From an uncultured Kiloniellaceae bacterium (GTDB lineage: Bacteria; Pseudomonadota; Alphaproteobacteria; Kiloniellales; Kiloniellaceae): a stretch of DNA of 64,000 nucleotides. The notes below the pieces were generated by a model. That model ran no database searches, was not told where the DNA came from, and saw only the letters and a list, made by a program, of their open reading frames with translations. Shown here piece by piece: positions 28,369-38,732 of this stretch; position 1 is the first letter of the stretch; every line of letters starts with the position of its first letter. The stretch covers positions 558,001-622,000 of the forward strand of contig CANMQP010000005.1 of the NCBI GenBank assembly GCA_947500035.1, written 5' to 3'. Both the position numbers and the translations under genes were made by a program.

Positions 28369-28623
28369 ATGCCGGCTGAAAAATCTCAGAATGTGCAGGA
28401 CGTCTTTCTCAACCACATCCGCAAGAACAAGATCTCCGTGACTGTTTTCCTGGTCAACGGTGTCAAACTGCAGGGTGTGGTGACTTGGTTTGATAATTTC
28501 TCCGTACTTCTCCGCCGGGATGCGCATTCGCAGCTCGTCTATAAACACGCGATCTCCACGGTGATGCCCGCGCAGCCGATCCAGCTGTTCGAGCCCGCCA
28601 AGGAAGAAACAGAAGAAGCCTGA
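28369..28623 (+). CDS. hfq: RNA chaperone Hfq
   Basis: 84-aa Sm-like hexameric protein that pairs small RNAs with mRNAs. The Sm1 motif region ([22 protein letters not shown]) and Sm2 motif [14 protein letters not shown] are intact, with the N-terminal [15 protein letters not shown]. The short acidic C-terminal tail is typical of Alphaproteobacteria. It is preceded by a 119-bp gap and followed by hflX after 53 bp, the usual hfq-hflX arrangement. Confidence 0.98.
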   Translation: MPAEKSQNVQDVFLNHIRKNKISVTVFLVNGVKLQGVVTWFDNFSVLLRRDAHSQLVYKHAISTVMPAQPIQLFEPAKEETEEA

Positions 28624-28676
28624 TCACCGATCTGATCACCGACCCAGTAACCGAACCGACACGGCATAAATCGTCT

Positions 28677-30017
28677 ATGGGGAAAGAGAAGGACACACTC
28701 GATTTTCGGGTAACGCGTAACGAGCAGATCCGCGCGCTTGTCCTTCACCCCGAACTCCGGCGCTCCGAACTCCGGCGGGCAGAGACCTCGAGCCGTAGCG
28801 CGGAAGCGACGCTGGAAGAGGCGATTGGATTGGCCGAGGCGATCGAATTGAAGATCGTCCACGCCGAAGTCGTTGCGGTTCCCCGGCCGAAGCCAGCCAC
28901 TTTGTTGGGCGAGGGCGTGGCTCAGCGTATTCACGACCTGGTCGAGGCCGAGTCCATCGATCTCGTGGTGGTCGATACGGCCCTCACTCCCGTCCAACAA
29001 CGTAATCTCGAGACCGGCTGGGGCTGTAAGGTGATCGACCGGACCGGACTGATCCTGGAGATCTTCGGGGCCCGTGCGCGAACCAACGAAGGTAAGCTGC
29101 AGGTCGATCTGGCCTCGCTCAGCTATCAGAGATCGCGATTGGTGCGGTCCTGGACCCACTTGGAACGTCAACGCGGCGGCGCGGGTTTTATGGGCGGCCC
29201 AGGCGAACGGCAGCTGGAAATCGACCGGCGGCTGATCGACGAGAAGATCGTCCGCCTTAAGGGGGATCTCGAGAAGGTCAAGCGGACCCGCGAACTGCAT
29301 CGCTCGGCCCGCAAGCGCGTGCCCTATCCCATCGTCGCCCTGGTCGGCTATACCAATGCCGGAAAGTCGACCCTCTTCAACCGGCTGACGGCCTCCGACG
29401 TGCGGGCGCAGGATCTGCTCTTTGCGACCCTGGATCCGACCATGCGCCGGGTTCAACTGCCTTCGGGCAAGGAAATCATCCTTTCCGACACGGTCGGATT
29501 TATCTCCGATCTGCCGACCGACCTTATCGCTGCCTTCCGCGCGACCCTTGAAGAGGTAACGGAAGCAGACGTGATCGTCCATGTCCGGGATATCGTTCAT
29601 GCGGATACACTGGCGCAGCGCGACGACGTGCTGGCGATCTTGAAAGATCTGAACCTGGAAGAGACCCTGGAGAAAAGCTCGCTTGAAGCCTGGAACAAGG
29701 TCGACCTGCTGGACTCTGAAGGGCGGGCGCAGCTTGAACAGGGGGGCGGGAATGACCGCAACCGGGTTATCTGTTCGGCGGCCAGCGGCGAGGGTTGCGA
29801 CGATCTGCTGGAAGCCATTGACCGGAAACTCGCCGAGCGGCGGAGCAATATCAGCACCCGCGTTGCCCTGAGCGACGGGGCAACTCTGGCCTGGCTCTAT
29901 CGCCATGGCGATGTCCGCCAGCGCCACGACGAAGGCGAATTTGCGATCCTTGAGGTGGGTCTCGAGCCGGCCGACGCTGCCCGCTTCGAACGCCGCCAGG
30001 CCGGAACCGGCAACTGA
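28677..30017 (+). CDS. hflX: Ribosome-associated GTPase HflX
   Basis: GTPase (446 aa) that splits stalled or heat-damaged 70S ribosomes. The N-terminal HflX domain contains QQRNLETGWGCKVIDRTGLILEIF and the glycine-rich GAGFMGGPGERQLEIDRR. The GTPase domain has G1 GYTNAGKSTLFNRL, G3 DTVGFISDLP and G4 NKVDLLD. ATG at 28677 follows hfq by 53 bp. Co-transcription with hfq is likely. Confidence 0.96.
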   Translation: MGKEKDTLDFRVTRNEQIRALVLHPELRRSELRRAETSSRSAEATLEEAIGLAEAIELKIVHAEVVAVPRPKPATLLGEGVAQRIHDLVEAESIDLVVVDTALTPVQQRNLETGWGCKVIDRTGLILEIFGARARTNEGKLQVDLASLSYQRSRLVRSWTHLERQRGGAGFMGGPGERQLEIDRRLIDEKIVRLKGDLEKVKRTRELHRSARKRVPYPIVALVGYTNAGKSTLFNRLTASDVRAQDLLFATLDPTMRRVQLPSGKEIILSDTVGFISDLPTDLIAAFRATLEEVTEADVIVHVRDIVHADTLAQRDDVLAILKDLNLEETLEKSSLEAWNKVDLLDSEGRAQLEQGGGNDRNRVICSAASGEGCDDLLEAIDRKLAERRSNISTRVALSDGATLAWLYRHGDVRQRHDEGEFAILEVGLEPADAARFERRQAGTGN

Positions 30018-30095
30018 GTTTAGGGCCTGAAGAAAACAGAGTCCTTAGCCTGCCTGCCGAGCCCCATTTTCCTAAAAAGTTCTTACCCACAGCGG

Positions 30096-30124
30096 TTGAC
30101 AGGCGCAGCGCTCAGGGCTATATG
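30096..30124 (+). promoter_or_regulatory. groESL promoter (-35 and -10)
   Basis: TTGACA at 30096-30101 and TATATG at 30119-30124 with a 17-bp spacer form a strong housekeeping-type promoter. Transcription would begin around base 30131, immediately before the CIRCE operator, so repressor binding would block initiation or early elongation. Confidence 0.8.
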
Positions 30125-30131
30125 CCCCCTG

Positions 30132-30158
30132 TTAGCACTCTCCTTGGGTGAGTGCTAA
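30132..30158 (+). promoter_or_regulatory. CIRCE operator (HrcA-binding site)
   Basis: Perfect inverted repeat TTAGCACTC (30132-30140) and GAGTGCTAA (30150-30158) with a 9-bp spacer, identical to the CIRCE consensus. It predicts HrcA repression of groESL at normal temperature and relief on heat shock. The hrcA gene is not in this window. Confidence 0.96.
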
Positions 30159-30227
30159 CGCGCTGGTCGCCACGAGGCGGCGGCTGAAACTCAACACAAT
30201 TCATCGATGAAGATGGAGAGACGTTAC

Positions 30228-30515
30228 ATGAAATTCAAACCTCTGCACGACCGCGTCGTGGTCGAGCCGCTTGAGCAGGAAGAAAAGTCCAGCGGCGGCA
30301 TCATCATTCCCGACACGGCAAAAGAGAAGCCGATGCAGGGTAAAGTTATCGCAGTCGGCTCCGGTAGCCGCGGTGATGACGGCAAGGTCGTAGCTCTTGA
30401 TGTCAAGAAGAACGACAAGGTGCTCTACGGCAAATGGTCCGGCACCGAAGTAAAGATTGACGGCAAAACGCTTCTGATCATGCGTGAGTCCGACATCATG
30501 GGTATTCTCCAGTAG
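30228..30515 (+). CDS. groES: Co-chaperonin GroES
   Basis: 95-aa lid of the GroEL chamber. Start at ATG 30228 ([19 protein letters not shown]); the upstream in-frame codons lie in the leader. The mobile loop is [20 protein letters not shown], and the C-terminal [20 protein letters not shown] is canonical. It is under the CIRCE-controlled promoter and 14 bp before groEL. Confidence 0.98.
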   Translation: MKFKPLHDRVVVEPLEQEEKSSGGIIIPDTAKEKPMQGKVIAVGSGSRGDDGKVVALDVKKNDKVLYGKWSGTEVKIDGKTLLIMRESDIMGILQ

Positions 30516-30523
30516 GGAGCTAA

Positions 30524-32182
<1,659 letters not shown>

Positions 32183-32236
32183 GAAGCCTGGGCAACCATT
32201 GCCTGGTGCTTGGGCATCGGGCAACGCACAGAGATT

Positions 32237-32266
32237 GGGGACTGTCTTCGGACAGTCCCCTTTTTT
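32237..32266 (+). terminator. Rho-independent terminator of groESL
   Basis: Perfect 10-bp stem GGGGACTGTC (32237-32246) with GACAGTCCCC (32251-32260) around a TTCG tetraloop, followed by six T residues. It lies 54 bp after the groEL stop. Confidence 0.95.
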
Positions 32267-32372
32267 GTGCTTTTGGTGCGATTTCCTTGTAGTCTCCCGC
32301 GATTGCTTCTTTTGCGAAGTGGCAGCACAGCGCGCCAGCATAGCAAGGTATTGAAAAGGAACCGTTTCCGTA

Positions 32373-33176
32373 ATGATCGATGTCGACTCCATCTCCAAAA
32401 TCATCGAGGAAACGGCTCTGCAGGAAGTGTTGCCCCGCTTTCAGAAGCTCAAGGCGGGCGAGGTTAACGAGAAGGCCCAGGGTGAAGTGGTCACCATCGC
32501 CGATACGGAAACCGAGCGTGTTCTGAGCGAACGCTTTAAAGCTGTCCTGCCGGGATCTCACGTGGTGGGCGAGGAGGCCGTATCGCTGGACCCGGCCGTG
32601 ATGGATTTGCTTGAGGGTGACGACCCGGTCTGGATCATCGATCCCATCGACGGCACCAGCAATTACGCCTCTGGCAAGCCGGTCTTCGCGGTCATGGTCG
32701 CACTGGCGGTGGCTGGCGAAACCCGCAACGCCTGGATTTATGATCCGATCGGCGAACGCTGCCTGACGGCCGAGCGCGGGGCAGGGGCCTGGATCGGGCG
32801 GGAGCGGCTTCAGGTGAAGCAAGGCGTCCCGGCGATCGACATGTCCGGAACCTTGCATGCCAGCACTTATGCGCTGCCGGATACTGCGGCGAAAATCAAA
32901 CAGCGCAGAGACCAGGTCCAGGCGATCCCCAGCCTACGCTGTGCCGGCCATGAATACCTGCGCCTAGCAACGGCGCAGATGCATTTCTCGCTCTTCACCC
33001 GTCTGATGCCCTGGGATCACGCCGCCGGCTGCCTGATCCAGGAGGAGGCGGGCGGTGTTGCGCTCTGCTTCGACGGCACGCCTTACACGGCGCTTCGTCA
33101 TCAGGAGAAAGGTCTCTTGATCGCCCCCTCGCAAGAGGCCTGGCAAGATCTTCAGGCGACCCTGATCGCGGATTGA
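32373..33176 (+). CDS. Inositol monophosphatase family protein
   Basis: 267-aa Mg-dependent sugar phosphatase (IMPase/CysQ superfamily). The metal site is spread over VVGEEAVS, the DPIDGTSNYASGKPVF motif, and the C-terminal WDHAAGCLIQEEAGG. An AAAGGAA ribosome-binding site precedes the ATG. A histidinol-phosphate, PAP or inositol-phosphate substrate cannot be decided from the sequence. It is followed by the membrane protein and radical SAM gene on the same strand with short gaps, so it may be the first gene of that group. Confidence 0.9.
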   Translation: MIDVDSISKIIEETALQEVLPRFQKLKAGEVNEKAQGEVVTIADTETERVLSERFKAVLPGSHVVGEEAVSLDPAVMDLLEGDDPVWIIDPIDGTSNYASGKPVFAVMVALAVAGETRNAWIYDPIGERCLTAERGAGAWIGRERLQVKQGVPAIDMSGTLHASTYALPDTAAKIKQRRDQVQAIPSLRCAGHEYLRLATAQMHFSLFTRLMPWDHAAGCLIQEEAGGVALCFDGTPYTALRHQEKGLLIAPSQEAWQDLQATLIAD

Positions 33177-33201
33177 TGCGAGAAGGAATGGGAGGCCGCG
33201 T

Positions 33202-33936
33202 TTGAACGAGAGTCCGAATCCGGATCAAAAACCCTCTTCCTTTGCCCGCGATCTGGGCGAGGTGGTGGTCACCACTGCGCGGCTTCTGGCATTTCAGCGC
33301 GTTGTGCCTGATCTTCGCCGGCTTGGCGGTCTATACTTGGCCTTCGGCCTCTTTTGCACCTGGCTGGCCGGGGTAGGGCGCTACTGGGATAATGACCGCG
33401 CAGACCTCTGGCAGTATATGGGCCTGGGCTCGGTTGCTTACGTCTTCGCCATGGCGGCTGTAATCTGGCTCCTGCTCTATCCTCTCAAACCGCGCAACTG
33501 GCATTACCGCAATATCCTCATTTTCGTCTGCATGACGGCGCCGCCGGCTTTGCTCTATGCGATCCCGGTGGAGCGCTTCATGACTTTGCAATCGGCACAG
33601 ACGGTCAACGTATGGTTCCTTGCGGTGGTCGCCGCTTGGCGTGTGGCACTGTTGTTTCGCTTCCTGAAACGAAGTGCGGGTCTTTTCGGGGGCGAGTTGA
33701 TTGTGAGTAGCCTTTTGCCAATTACCCTGATTGTGACGGCATTGACCTTTCTGAATCTGGAACACGTCGTGTTCAATATCATGAGTGGGATTGCGCCCGA
33801 GCAGCAAACAGCCAACGATGCAAGTTTTGGCGTGCTTATCCTGATTACGGCTGGATCGGCAATGTTGCTGCCGTTTTTGGCGATCGGCTATCTCGTGCTC
33901 GTGTGGCTCTATTATTCAGGTGCAAGAACGCGATGA
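33202..33936 (+). CDS. Predicted multi-pass membrane protein of unknown function
   Basis: 244-aa protein not assigned to a named family with confidence. A TTG start at 33202 is used because a GGGAGG ribosome-binding site lies just upstream and the next Met is well inside. After a ~40-aa cytosolic N-terminus it shows about five or six hydrophobic helices (LGGLYLAFGLFCTWLAGVG, VAYVFAMAAVIWLLLYPL, ILIFVCMTAPPALLYAI, VWFLAVVAAWRVALLF, ITLIVTALTFL, LPFLAIGYLVLVWLYY), resembling Yip1-like architecture only loosely. Its stop overlaps the start of the radical SAM gene (ATGA), implying coupled expression. Confidence 0.75.
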   Translation: MNESPNPDQKPSSFARDLGEVVVTTARLLAFQRVVPDLRRLGGLYLAFGLFCTWLAGVGRYWDNDRADLWQYMGLGSVAYVFAMAAVIWLLLYPLKPRNWHYRNILIFVCMTAPPALLYAIPVERFMTLQSAQTVNVWFLAVVAAWRVALLFRFLKRSAGLFGGELIVSSLLPITLIVTALTFLNLEHVVFNIMSGIAPEQQTANDASFGVLILITAGSAMLLPFLAIGYLVLVWLYYSGARTR

Positions 33937-35273
33937 AGCTGGGCCTGATTGCCATGAGTGGTGTTCGGGCGCAAAACCCGGAACTGAATAGGCTTGGATT
34001 GACCTTGCCCGGTTTCGTCGAGCGAAACCGGGTGATTGCTTCTTTGCCCAGCCTCTCACTTTTGACTCTTGCGGGGATGACGCCGACGGATATCGAGGTG
34101 GAATACCTCGAGATCCCCGATCTGACGCAGTTAAAGGACCTGCCCGGCGCCTTCGACGTGGTTGCGATCGCCAGTTATTCGGCGCAAATCAAGGATGCCT
34201 ATCGTCTGGCCGCTCGCTATCGGCATGCCGGCAGCAAGGTGATCCTCGGTGGGCTTCATGTCTCCGCCCGCCCGCAAGAAGCAGCGCAATACGCTGATGC
34301 CATCGTGCTCGGAGAAGCCGAACCTCTTTGGCCGCAGGTGATGGCTGACCTGAAGGCAGGAAACCTGCAACCGCTCTACCACGCGCCGGGAAAACAATTC
34401 GATCTGCGTGCGGCACCCCTGCCGCGCTTCGAGCTGCTGGATCCGGCGCGTTACAATCGCATCACAGTGCAGACCCAGCGCGGCTGTCCATTGTCGTGCG
34501 AATTCTGCGCGTCCTCGATCCGGATCGCACCGAAGTTTGCAGCCAAGCCGGTTGAGAAGGTGATCGCTGAAATCCGGCAGATCAAATCCATCTGGCCTAA
34601 GCCCTTCATAGAATTTGCCGATGACAATAGCTTCGCCAATAAGGCGCACGGTAAACGCTTGGTCAAGGCGCTGGCGAAGGAAGAGGTCCGCTGGTTTACC
34701 GAGACGGATATCTCCGTCGCTGACGACGATGAGCTTCTGGCTATGCTCGCGGAGTCCGGTTGCGCCCAGCTGCTGATCGGCCTGGAGGCGCCCGATCGAA
34801 CGTCACTCGACGGTCTGGAGACCAAGACGAACTGGAAAGCGGCACGCGCAGACCGCTATCTTGAGGCGATTGAGAAGATCCAAAGGCACGGCATCACCGT
34901 GAATGGCTGTTTCATTCTGGGCCTGGACCGGCAAGGGTCGGAGGCCTTTGACGGGGTCCGCGATTTCGTGCGCCAGTCCGGGCTCTACGAGGTCCAGGTG
35001 ACGCTGCAGACGCCTTTTCCCGGCACGCCTCTCTATGAACGGCTGGCACGGGAGGGAAGGCTGTTCGCCGATGATGATTGGGATCGCTGTACCCTCTTCG
35101 ATCTGATGTTCGAGCCGGCAGGTATGTCGGTCCAAGAGCTGGAGACCGGTTTCCGGGGATTGGTCGAGGATCTCTACAGCGAGGAGTTCACCCGGTGTCG
35201 GCGCGGCCGTTTTCGGCGCTCCGGCCTCGGTAAAGCGGAATTTGAGCCAGAAAGTGGGCGTCAGTCTAACTGA
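33933..35273 (+). CDS. B12-binding-domain radical SAM protein
   Basis: 446-aa protein with an N-terminal cobalamin-binding-like Rossmann region (about 1-150, including VVAIASYSAQIKDAYRLAARYRHAGSKVILGGLHVS and DAIVLGEAEPLWPQV) and a radical SAM barrel. The [4Fe-4S] motif is CPLSCEFC in QRGCPLSCEFCASS near residue 180, followed by FADDNSFANKAHGK and a later GCFILGLDRQG strand. The B12-domain DxHxxG motif is not clear, so cobalamin binding may be lost. No named product family is recognised; methylation or a ring rearrangement is typical. ATG 33933 overlaps the membrane-protein stop. Confidence 0.85.
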   Translation: MKLGLIAMSGVRAQNPELNRLGLTLPGFVERNRVIASLPSLSLLTLAGMTPTDIEVEYLEIPDLTQLKDLPGAFDVVAIASYSAQIKDAYRLAARYRHAGSKVILGGLHVSARPQEAAQYADAIVLGEAEPLWPQVMADLKAGNLQPLYHAPGKQFDLRAAPLPRFELLDPARYNRITVQTQRGCPLSCEFCASSIRIAPKFAAKPVEKVIAEIRQIKSIWPKPFIEFADDNSFANKAHGKRLVKALAKEEVRWFTETDISVADDDELLAMLAESGCAQLLIGLEAPDRTSLDGLETKTNWKAARADRYLEAIEKIQRHGITVNGCFILGLDRQGSEAFDGVRDFVRQSGLYEVQVTLQTPFPGTPLYERLAREGRLFADDDWDRCTLFDLMFEPAGMSVQELETGFRGLVEDLYSEEFTRCRRGRFRRSGLGKAEFEPESGRQSN

Positions 35274-35531
35274 CTGTTAAACAAAGATTAAATATCTCAA
35301 TCATTAAAGATTAATTAAAGATTTCGCTCAAATATCTATCTCGGGTAGCAGGCACGGGAAGCGAATTGCCTACTTAAATGGGTATGGCGCTTGAAGATTT
35401 CCGGACTGCTCACCCCTTGCGCAAAGCGCGCCCTGTCCCAATAAGGCCGGGTCTTTTCCATCGAGGCGGTTGGAAAGGATCGAAGGTCGGGGCAGAGGAA
35501 TTCGTAATAAGAATGAGGGGAATACAGTGAG
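35274..35531 (+). other. AT-rich leader before the MoxR-type gene
   Basis: 258 bp of intergenic DNA, markedly AT-rich in its first 70 bases, where the word AAAGATT and the word AAATATCT recur. The remainder shows no gene or clear terminator. It may carry the promoter of the AAA+/metallopeptidase pair; no consensus could be fixed. Confidence 0.4.
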
Positions 35532-36596
35532 ATGGAAGCTGCAAAATCGCTTACCCCGGGAGAACTCTCGGAGTTTCTGCGCAGGGTCGCGCCTGTACGT
35601 CCGGTCTTCATCTGGGGCCCGCCCGGTATCGGGAAATCGGCACTTGTAGAGGATTTCGCCCGTTCGGCCGGGATGGAGTGCCTGTCGCTGCGCGGAACCC
35701 AGCTCTCGCAAGAAGATATTGTCGGTGTGCCAAGGGTCGAAGCCGGGGTTCTGCGTTTTTCACCTCCGGCGCTGATCGCCCGCGAGGTGCCCTATTGCCT
35801 CTATCTGGACGAGCTGAACGCGGCGTCACAAGAGGTTCAGAGGGCCTTTCAGCGACTGGTCAACAGCCGCCGTATCGGCGAGTTCACTTTACCGGAAGGC
35901 TCGGTCCTCATCGGGGCCGGATATCGCAGCACGAAGGCGGGCGAGGCTGGGCCTTTAGCCTCTGATCTGATCAACCGCATGGCCCATGTCCAATTGCAGG
36001 CCAACGCCAAGAGCTGGCTCGACTGGGCCGAGGGTGCCGGCATCCATCCGCTGGTAAAAGACTACATCCGCTTACGCTCCGATCATCTCTGGTCGAACCC
36101 GTCACTTGATGAAGAGCCTTTTTCCAGTCCCCGTGCCTGGCACATCCTCTCCGATGCGCTCAAGTCCTACGGCAACGAGGGCTTGGATGAAGCGGTGGTA
36201 GAGACCTTGGCATCGGGCCTTATCAAGCCACCTCATGCGCGGCAGTTCTCTGCCTTCAACAGGCAAAAGCTGCGATCATGGGATTTGACTTCAATGCTCC
36301 AGGGCGAGACCGGTTGGCCCGACGCGCCGGAAGAGCGCGATATTCTCTTTTTCCTGGTCGAATCCTTCCGCGCGCAGTTGATCCGTGAACTGCCGCATGA
36401 AGGCGTCGCTCTGGGGCAGGAGACCAAAGCCTTTACGGAGTCCGCCAAGCGTCTCCTCCTGCAGCTTTCGGCCATCTCCCTGGAATTGGCGCAGCTGGTT
36501 GTGGCGAGAGGAGAGGACGGGAGAGTTTTGCCGGATTGGTTTTTGCTGGAGTTGACGCGGGATCTTCCCCGACTTGTGACTGCGAAGGCGTCCTGA
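35532..36596 (+). CDS. MoxR-type AAA+ ATPase
   Basis: 354-aa AAA+ ATPase of the MoxR-like group, which remodels protein complexes and usually works with a VWA-domain partner. Walker A is GPPGIGKS (residues 29-36), Walker B is YCLYLDELNAASQEVQ, sensor 1 is GSVLIGAGYRST, and sensor 2/arginine-finger material lies around DLINRMAHVQL. The C-terminal ~130 aa form a lid with a poorly conserved end. It is followed after 3 bp by the metallopeptidase-like gene, strong evidence for a functional pair. The client complex is unknown. Confidence 0.88.
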   Translation: MEAAKSLTPGELSEFLRRVAPVRPVFIWGPPGIGKSALVEDFARSAGMECLSLRGTQLSQEDIVGVPRVEAGVLRFSPPALIAREVPYCLYLDELNAASQEVQRAFQRLVNSRRIGEFTLPEGSVLIGAGYRSTKAGEAGPLASDLINRMAHVQLQANAKSWLDWAEGAGIHPLVKDYIRLRSDHLWSNPSLDEEPFSSPRAWHILSDALKSYGNEGLDEAVVETLASGLIKPPHARQFSAFNRQKLRSWDLTSMLQGETGWPDAPEERDILFFLVESFRAQLIRELPHEGVALGQETKAFTESAKRLLLQLSAISLELAQLVVARGEDGRVLPDWFLLELTRDLPRLVTAKAS

Positions 36597-36599
36597 CCC

Positions 36600-37919
36600 A
36601 TGGAACTCTCTGGAACTCTTGGCAAAAACCAGAATGCAATCCGCGAAGGCTACGCACTGGCCTCCAGGCACCCCTTGATCTCGCCGCTTCCGGAAGTCGT
36701 GATTTCCTCTCGAGGCCTTGCGTTCCACCTTCACGCAAAGAGCTGGTTTTCGATCTGCGCAGAGGCGTCTTCGCCAGAACATCGATTGGCGGACCGCCGC
36801 GGAGAGCGGGAACCCATGGTGACCGTTTGGCCCAACTTGCGCCGCCGCGCTAACGTAGAGGAGTGGGCTTACGTCTTCGCCCGCCTGCGCCTGCATGTTG
36901 CCCTGAACCATCTGGATCCGGGTCAGACCGATCTCAGCTGGCACATGGCCGCCTGGTGCCGGGCCGAACAATTGCTCATGCATGCGGGGGTCGGACAAAG
37001 GCCGGAGGAGATTACCCGGGTTCCCGTCGACCTGCCCCGCGGCAACGAGACGGAGCTGGCTGCACATCTGAACGAACAGCCTCTTCGCCCTGAGATCGCC
37101 GGCTTGAGTCTGGGCGTCGCCGGTCAGAGGTTCTGGCATTTTGCGTCAAAGTTCGAGATCTCGGGCAGGCTTCGCGCGCAACGCGCGTCCGCTTTGGCTG
37201 AAGGTATCCGCACGGCCGTTGCGCAGGCCGTCCGTGCTTCGGCGGGACTTTCCAACGCCTCTGAATCCGCCTGCCCGACGGCTACGGCCGTAAGCCGTGC
37301 AAGGGACTGGATCGTGGCCGAATATCCTTTGCTTGCGGCGCTGGCGTCATCCTTCACGCTGATCGAAGACGAGCTGATCTGTAAGGAAATGTCGATCCCG
37401 GTCGCTGCCATCTGCGACGATGCACGAGAGGTTTACGTCAACCCCCGCGCCGGCTTGAGCGAAGCGGAAGCGCGTTTCGTTCTGGCGCACGAGTTCCTGC
37501 ATGTTGGGCTGCGCCACAGCGTCCGGCAGCAGGATCGTGATCCCTGGCTGTGGAATGTCGCCTGCGACTTCATCATCAACGCCTGGCTGCTCGAGATGAA
37601 GCTGGGAGAGCCGCCCGCCGGGATCGGTTTTCTCCACGACTCGGAATTAAAAGACTGCTCCGCCGAAGAAATCTATGAACGGATTACCTCGAACCTGGGA
37701 TTGTTGCAGAAACTTGCAGGGGCGCGCGCGATCAGCACGATGAACGGTGACAGCTGCGACATTCTCAAAGCCCCGCGGGAGACAAGTGGATCGCGGGCTG
37801 GCGGACTCGATCTTGATGGGTTCTATCGCCGGTCTCTGCGGGAGGGGATGAGCCGCCACCAGGACCTGGGTCAGGATCCTTTGCCTTTCACCTTTGTGAA
37901 GGACGCGCAGTCGTTATGA
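36600..37919 (+). CDS. DUF2201-type metallopeptidase-like protein lacking a VWA domain
   Basis: 439-aa protein. The C-terminal half contains VLAHEFLHVGLRHSVRQQDRDPWLWNVACDFIINAWLL, with the zinc-binding HEFLH and a further His, matching the putative metallopeptidase domain of DUF2201 proteins. The N-terminal ~200 aa are unrecognised. Family members normally continue into a VWA-like domain with a metal-binding DxSxS site; here the frame stops soon after QDPLPFTFVK, and only ~75 bp remain before the opposing racemase gene, so the domain is absent. The AAA+ ATPase gene ends 3 bp upstream. Confidence 0.75.
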   Translation: MELSGTLGKNQNAIREGYALASRHPLISPLPEVVISSRGLAFHLHAKSWFSICAEASSPEHRLADRRGEREPMVTVWPNLRRRANVEEWAYVFARLRLHVALNHLDPGQTDLSWHMAAWCRAEQLLMHAGVGQRPEEITRVPVDLPRGNETELAAHLNEQPLRPEIAGLSLGVAGQRFWHFASKFEISGRLRAQRASALAEGIRTAVAQAVRASAGLSNASESACPTATAVSRARDWIVAEYPLLAALASSFTLIEDELICKEMSIPVAAICDDAREVYVNPRAGLSEAEARFVLAHEFLHVGLRHSVRQQDRDPWLWNVACDFIINAWLLEMKLGEPPAGIGFLHDSELKDCSAEEIYERITSNLGLLQKLAGARAISTMNGDSCDILKAPRETSGSRAGGLDLDGFYRRSLREGMSRHQDLGQDPLPFTFVKDAQSL

Positions 37920-37995
37920 GAGCCGTTCCATCTTCGCGCGACGCCGGGATCCCGCATGATAGGCCCGGATGATCAGCCCGGATGATCAGGCGGAA

Positions 37996-38688
37996 TCACT
38001 TGAGCGCAAATTCGATCGCCGCGCGGGCGTGGAGTTCGGTGGTGTCGAAGGCCGGGATATCGAAATCCTCGGGCGAGACCAGCAGGCCGACCTCGGTGCA
38101 GCCGAAGATCACGCTGTCGGCGCCTGATTGGCGCGCCCGCTCGACGACCTCCAGGTAACCGGCCTTGGAGGCAGGTGAGACAATACCCCGGCAAAGCTCG
38201 TCGTAGATCACGTCGTGTACGAGCGTGCGGTCTTCGTCGCCGGGCACCTGCGCGGTAATGCCATGTTTACCGGCCAGCCGGCCCTTATAGAAATCCTGCT
38301 CCATGGTGTAGCGCGTGGCCAGCAGGAGAGGGTGCTGCACCTTCGCTGCTTTCAGCGCAGTGGCCGTGGTATCTGCAATGTGAATCAGGGGGATGTCGAC
38401 CGCGTCCTGCACCTCTTCCGCCATTTTGTGCATGGTATTGGTGCAGATCAGCACGCAGTCAGCGCCGCCCTTCTCGATATTCCGCGCAGCTTCGGTCATG
38501 CGTGTGGTGGCCCGGTCCCAGTCGCCGGCCGCCTGCAGGGCTTCGATCTCGCCGAAATCAAAGGACCACATGAGGAGCTGGGCGGAATGCAGCCCGCCGA
38601 GCGCTTCACGGGCCATGCGGTTGAGAAGCTGGTAGTAGATCACAGTGCTTTCCCAGCTCATCCCGCCGATCAGTCCGATGGTTTTCAT
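37996..38688 (-). CDS. Aspartate/glutamate racemase family protein
   Basis: 230-aa PLP-independent racemase with the two-cysteine mechanism. Catalytic cysteines lie in CVLICTNTMHK and VIFGCTEVGLLV, one in each half. The N-terminus IGLIGGMSWESTVIYYQLLNR is characteristic of the aspartate racemase/YgeA subgroup. D-aspartate production for cell wall or signalling is possible; YgeA-type relatives have broad specificity. It is convergent with the metallopeptidase gene and followed upstream by mazG on the same strand. Confidence 0.92.
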   Translation of the reverse strand: MKTIGLIGGMSWESTVIYYQLLNRMAREALGGLHSAQLLMWSFDFGEIEALQAAGDWDRATTRMTEAARNIEKGGADCVLICTNTMHKMAEEVQDAVDIPLIHIADTTATALKAAKVQHPLLLATRYTMEQDFYKGRLAGKHGITAQVPGDEDRTLVHDVIYDELCRGIVSPASKAGYLEVVERARQSGADSVIFGCTEVGLLVSPEDFDIPAFDTTELHARAAIEFALK

Positions 38689-38732
38689 AGGTGGATCCGG
38701 TTCAAGGAAAGGGAGGGGGGCTCGACGATGGC

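Noticed and set aside
37963-37988. Tandem 13-bp duplication GCCCGGATGATCA between the metallopeptidase and racemase genes
   Set aside because: A single small duplication in an intergenic gap with no other structure; too little to interpret.
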